From assembly GCA_018715825.1 (NCBI GenBank), contig DVKU01000185.1, forward strand, positions 1-8,623: a DNA stretch of 8,623 nucleotides, read 5' to 3'. Positions within the stretch are counted from its first letter, which is position 1. Each line of letters begins with the position of its first letter. The position numbers and the translations under genes were made by a program. The notes under the pieces were generated by a model. It had not been told where the DNA came from. It saw nothing but the letters and a program-made list of their open reading frames with translations, and did no database searches. This document shows positions 6,720 through 8,623 of the stretch, piece by piece. This DNA is from Candidatus Avacholeplasma faecigallinarum (GTDB taxonomy: Bacteria > Bacillota_I > Bacilli_A > Acholeplasmatales > Anaeroplasmataceae).

Positions 6720-7598
6720 TTAATCTATATATTTATTTTCTAATAGTTTAAGAAGATAAATGCCATATTGGTTCTTAATTAAATTTTGGCTAAGCTCATA
6801 AAGTTTTTCGTTACTTAACCAGCCATTCCTCCAAGCTATCTCCTCAGGACAGGCTACCATCATCCCTTGCCTTTTTTGAACTGTTTCTACAAAACTGCCA
6901 GCTTCAATCAAACTGTCATGAGTTCCTGTATCAAGCCATGCAAAACCTCGGCCTAGTAATTCAACAGTTAAAATATTTTTTTTGAGATAAACTTCATTAA
7001 CTGCAGTAATTTCCAATTCACCACGTTTGGAGGGTTTAATACTCTTAGCAATATCAATGACATTATTATCATAAAAATATAATCCTGTGACAGCCCAATT
7101 TGATTTTGGGTTAGCAGGTTTTTCTTCAATACTTAACGCTTTAAAATTTCTATCAAACTCCACCACTCCAAATCTCTCAGGATCCATTACTTGATATCCA
7201 AAGACTGTGGCACCTGATGTTCTTTTTGCAGCATCCCGGATTTTGGGAGTAAAACCTTGTCCAAAAAAGATGTTATCTCCAAGCACAAGGCATACTGTAT
7301 CATTTCCAATAAAGTTTTCACCAATAATAAATGCTTGAGCTAAACCATCTGGACTTGGCTGAATTGCATATGTAATATTTATACCAAATTGGCATCCATC
7401 CCCAAGTAATCTTATGAACCCTTGTTGATCTTCTGGAGTTGTAATAATAAGAATATCTTGTATACCTGCTAGCATTAAAACCGATAATGGATAATAAATC
7501 ATCGGTTTATCATAAATGGGCAATAGCTGCTTTGAAACCCCCATTGTAATTGGATAAAGCCTTGTTCCAGAACCACCGGCTAAAATAATTCCTTTCAT
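6720..7598 (-). CDS. rmlA: Glucose-1-phosphate thymidylyltransferase RmlA
   Basis: Cytoplasmic 292-residue nucleotidyltransferase joining dTTP and glucose-1-phosphate to give dTDP-glucose, the first step of dTDP-6-deoxyhexose synthesis. All family motifs are present: GGSGTRLYP (8-16) for the nucleotide, [18 protein letters not shown] (22-39), [11 protein letters not shown] (80-90), metal-binding LGDN (106-109), EEKP (158-161), the sugar-binding [10 protein letters not shown] (192-201) and WLDTGTH (221-227). Full length with no disruption. The ATG overlaps the rmlB stop by 4 bp (ATGA), the classic rml coupling. In many clusters rmlA and rmlB are accompanied by rmlC and rmlD for rhamnose; here neither occurs in the window and the product feeds the 3-amino-sugar branch. 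The gene is clearly more AT-rich than rmlB, and carries a T8 tract (plus 6976-6983). Confidence 0.97.
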   Translation of the reverse strand: MKGIILAGGSGTRLYPITMGVSKQLLPIYDKPMIYYPLSVLMLAGIQDILIITTPEDQQGFIRLLGDGCQFGINITYAIQPSPDGLAQAFIIGENFIGNDTVCLVLGDNIFFGQGFTPKIRDAAKRTSGATVFGYQVMDPERFGVVEFDRNFKALSIEEKPANPKSNWAVTGLYFYDNNVIDIAKSIKPSKRGELEITAVNEVYLKKNILTVELLGRGFAWLDTGTHDSLIEAGSFVETVQKRQGMMVACPEEIAWRNGWLSNEKLYELSQNLIKNQYGIYLLKLLENKYID

Positions 7599-8623
7599 TT
7601 AACTAACCCCAAACGCTCACGTTGATAAGAGCCATCCTGAACTCGTCGGCACCAATCATTATTATTAAAATACCAATTAATTGTTTTACGAATCCCGCTC
7701 TCAAACGTTTCCTGTGGTTTCCATCCCAATTCGCGACCAATCTTCTCAGCATCAATCGCATAACGGCGATCGTGTCCCGGACGATCGGCAACATAAGTAA
7801 TTTGCTCGCGGTAAGATTTCTCTTTCGGGACAATCTTATCCAACAAATCACAAATAGTGAGCACTACATCGATGTTTTTCTTTTCGTTGTGTCCACCAAT
7901 GTTATAAGTTTCACCCGCTTTACCTTCGGTTACGACGGTATATAACGCACGCGCATGATCTTCAACATACAGCCAGTCGCGAATTTGATCCCCTTTACCA
8001 TAAATAGGTAATGCTTTACCTTCCAGAGCATTGAGAATAACCAATGGAATCAATTTTTCCGGGAAATGATAAGGACCATAATTGTTAGAGCAATTAGTCA
8101 CAATGGTCGGTAAACCATAGGTACGTTTCCACGCGCGGACTAAATGATCGCTGGACGCTTTTGATGCAGAATAAGGGCTGCTTGGTGCGTAAGCTGTTGT
8201 CTCAGTAAATAAGGGTAATTCTTCTTTATTATTTACTTCGTCAGGATGAGGCAGATCGCCATAAACTTCGTCAGTAGAAATATGATGAAAACGGAAGCTA
8301 TTTTTCTTGTCGCCATCAAGAGCAGACCAGTAATTGCGAGCCGCTTCCAAAAGGACATAAGTACCAACAATATTGGTTTCAATAAATGCCGCAGGGCCTG
8401 TAATTGAACGATCCACATGGCTTTCAGCAGCCAGGTGCATCACTGCATCCGGCTGATGCAGAGCAAAAATCCGCGCCATTGCAGCAGCATCGCAAATATC
8501 CGCATGTTCAAAAACATAGCGTTCAGAACCAGAAACATCAGCAAGTGATTCCAGGTTTCCGGCGTACGTTAATTTATCGACATTAACAACACTATCCTGC
8601 GTATTATTTATAATGTGACGAAC
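7595..8623 (-). CDS. rmlB: dTDP-glucose 4,6-dehydratase RmlB, first 16 codons beyond the right edge
   Basis: NAD-dependent short-chain dehydrogenase/reductase enzyme converting dTDP-glucose to dTDP-4-keto-6-deoxyglucose. The frame stays open to the window edge, where the first codon (GTT) corresponds to residue 17 of the usual protein. The Met often picked at 8479 is only residue 65 and is not the start. With that numbering the active site falls at the standard places: T133-D134-E135 in [11 protein letters not shown], and Tyr167/Lys171 in [39 protein letters not shown] and [12 protein letters not shown] are also seen. Only the N-terminal GxxGxxG NAD loop is missing from view. Total length would be 358 residues, near the roughly 360 usual. 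Its composition (about 47% G+C in a counted line) and near identity to E. coli RmlB as I recall it mark it as the conserved, galF-proximal end of the cluster. Confidence 0.97.
   Translation of the reverse strand, partial: VRHIINNTQDSVVNVDKLTYAGNLESLADVSGSERYVFEHADICDAAAMARIFALHQPDAVMHLAAESHVDRSITGPAAFIETNIVGTYVLLEAARNYWSALDGDKKNSFRFHHISTDEVYGDLPHPDEVNNKEELPLFTETTAYAPSSPYSASKASSDHLVRAWKRTYGLPTIVTNCSNNYGPYHFPEKLIPLVILNALEGKALPIYGKGDQIRDWLYVEDHARALYTVVTEGKAGETYNIGGHNEKKNIDVVLTICDLLDKIVPKEKSYREQITYVADRPGHDRRYAIDAEKIGRELGWKPQETFESGIRKTINWYFNNNDWCRRVQDGSYQRERLGLVK

Noticed and set aside
7603..7945. Out-of-frame minus-strand and plus-strand open frames over the 3' part of rmlB
   Set aside because: The rmlB frame is unambiguous and conserved through the whole region.
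8404..8586. Plus-strand open frame at the right edge and the apparent rmlB start at 8479
   Set aside because: The rmlB frame continues with conserved residues to the window edge, so 8479 is an internal Met and the plus-strand frame is a shadow.
1..8623. CRISPR array, tRNA/rRNA genes, insertion sequence or transposase
   Set aside because: Reading both strands, I found no regularly spaced repeats, no transposase-like protein, no terminal inverted repeats and no recognisable RNA gene; coding sequence fills the window.
6720..8623. dTDP-L-rhamnose pathway
   Set aside because: rmlA and rmlB alone do not make rhamnose; rmlC and rmlD are absent from the window, and the next genes divert the intermediate to a 3-amino sugar.

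Overview
The window is part of an enterobacterial O-antigen (LPS O-polysaccharide) gene cluster, read against the direction of transcription. All ten genes lie on the minus strand, so biological order runs from right (8623) to left (1). The RmlB protein matches Escherichia coli RmlB very closely as I remember it, down to the numbering of its active-site residues. This points to E. coli/Shigella or a close relative. Gene starts and stops are nearly all coupled: overlaps of 1 to 8 bp, or gaps of 1 to 17 bp. No gene-free stretch exceeds 20 bp, and I see no internal promoter or terminator, so this is one transcript whose promoter and first gene start lie beyond the right edge.

Right part (about 6323-8623): rmlB (lacking its first 16 codons) and rmlA make dTDP-4-keto-6-deoxy-D-glucose. 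No rmlC or rmlD follows in the window. Instead a cupin 3,4-ketoisomerase (QdtA/FdtA type) follows. Together with the PLP aminotransferase at 3778-4884 (QdtB/FdtB type) it defines a dTDP-3-amino-3,6-dideoxyhexose pathway (Qui3N or Fuc3N).

Centre (4886-6330): between isomerase and aminotransferase, where one expects an ordinary QdtC/FdtC N-acetyltransferase, sit two other enzymes: a small RimJ/RimL-like GNAT acetyltransferase and a 332-residue FemAB-like protein with a GNAT fold. My main hypothesis is that this pair builds an N-(N-acetyl-aminoacyl) group on the 3-amino sugar. The FemAB-like enzyme would add an amino acid, possibly from aminoacyl-tRNA, and the GNAT would acetylate its amino group.

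Left part (1-3781): wzx flippase, a GT2 glycosyltransferase, wzy polymerase, then the first 107 codons of a HAD-superfamily phosphatase starting at GTG 323 and running off the left edge. Such a phosphatase fits the route to D-ribofuranose residues that uses PRPP plus a phosphatase. Taken together, the predictions (acylaminoacyl-Qui3N and Ribf) resemble the E. coli O114 O-antigen repeat unit as I remember it. This serotype link is recollection plus inference, not a database match.

Base composition changes visibly: rmlB is about 47% G+C in the line I counted, while the wzy and FemAB regions are about 28-32%. This is typical of a conserved flank joined to serotype-specific imported DNA.
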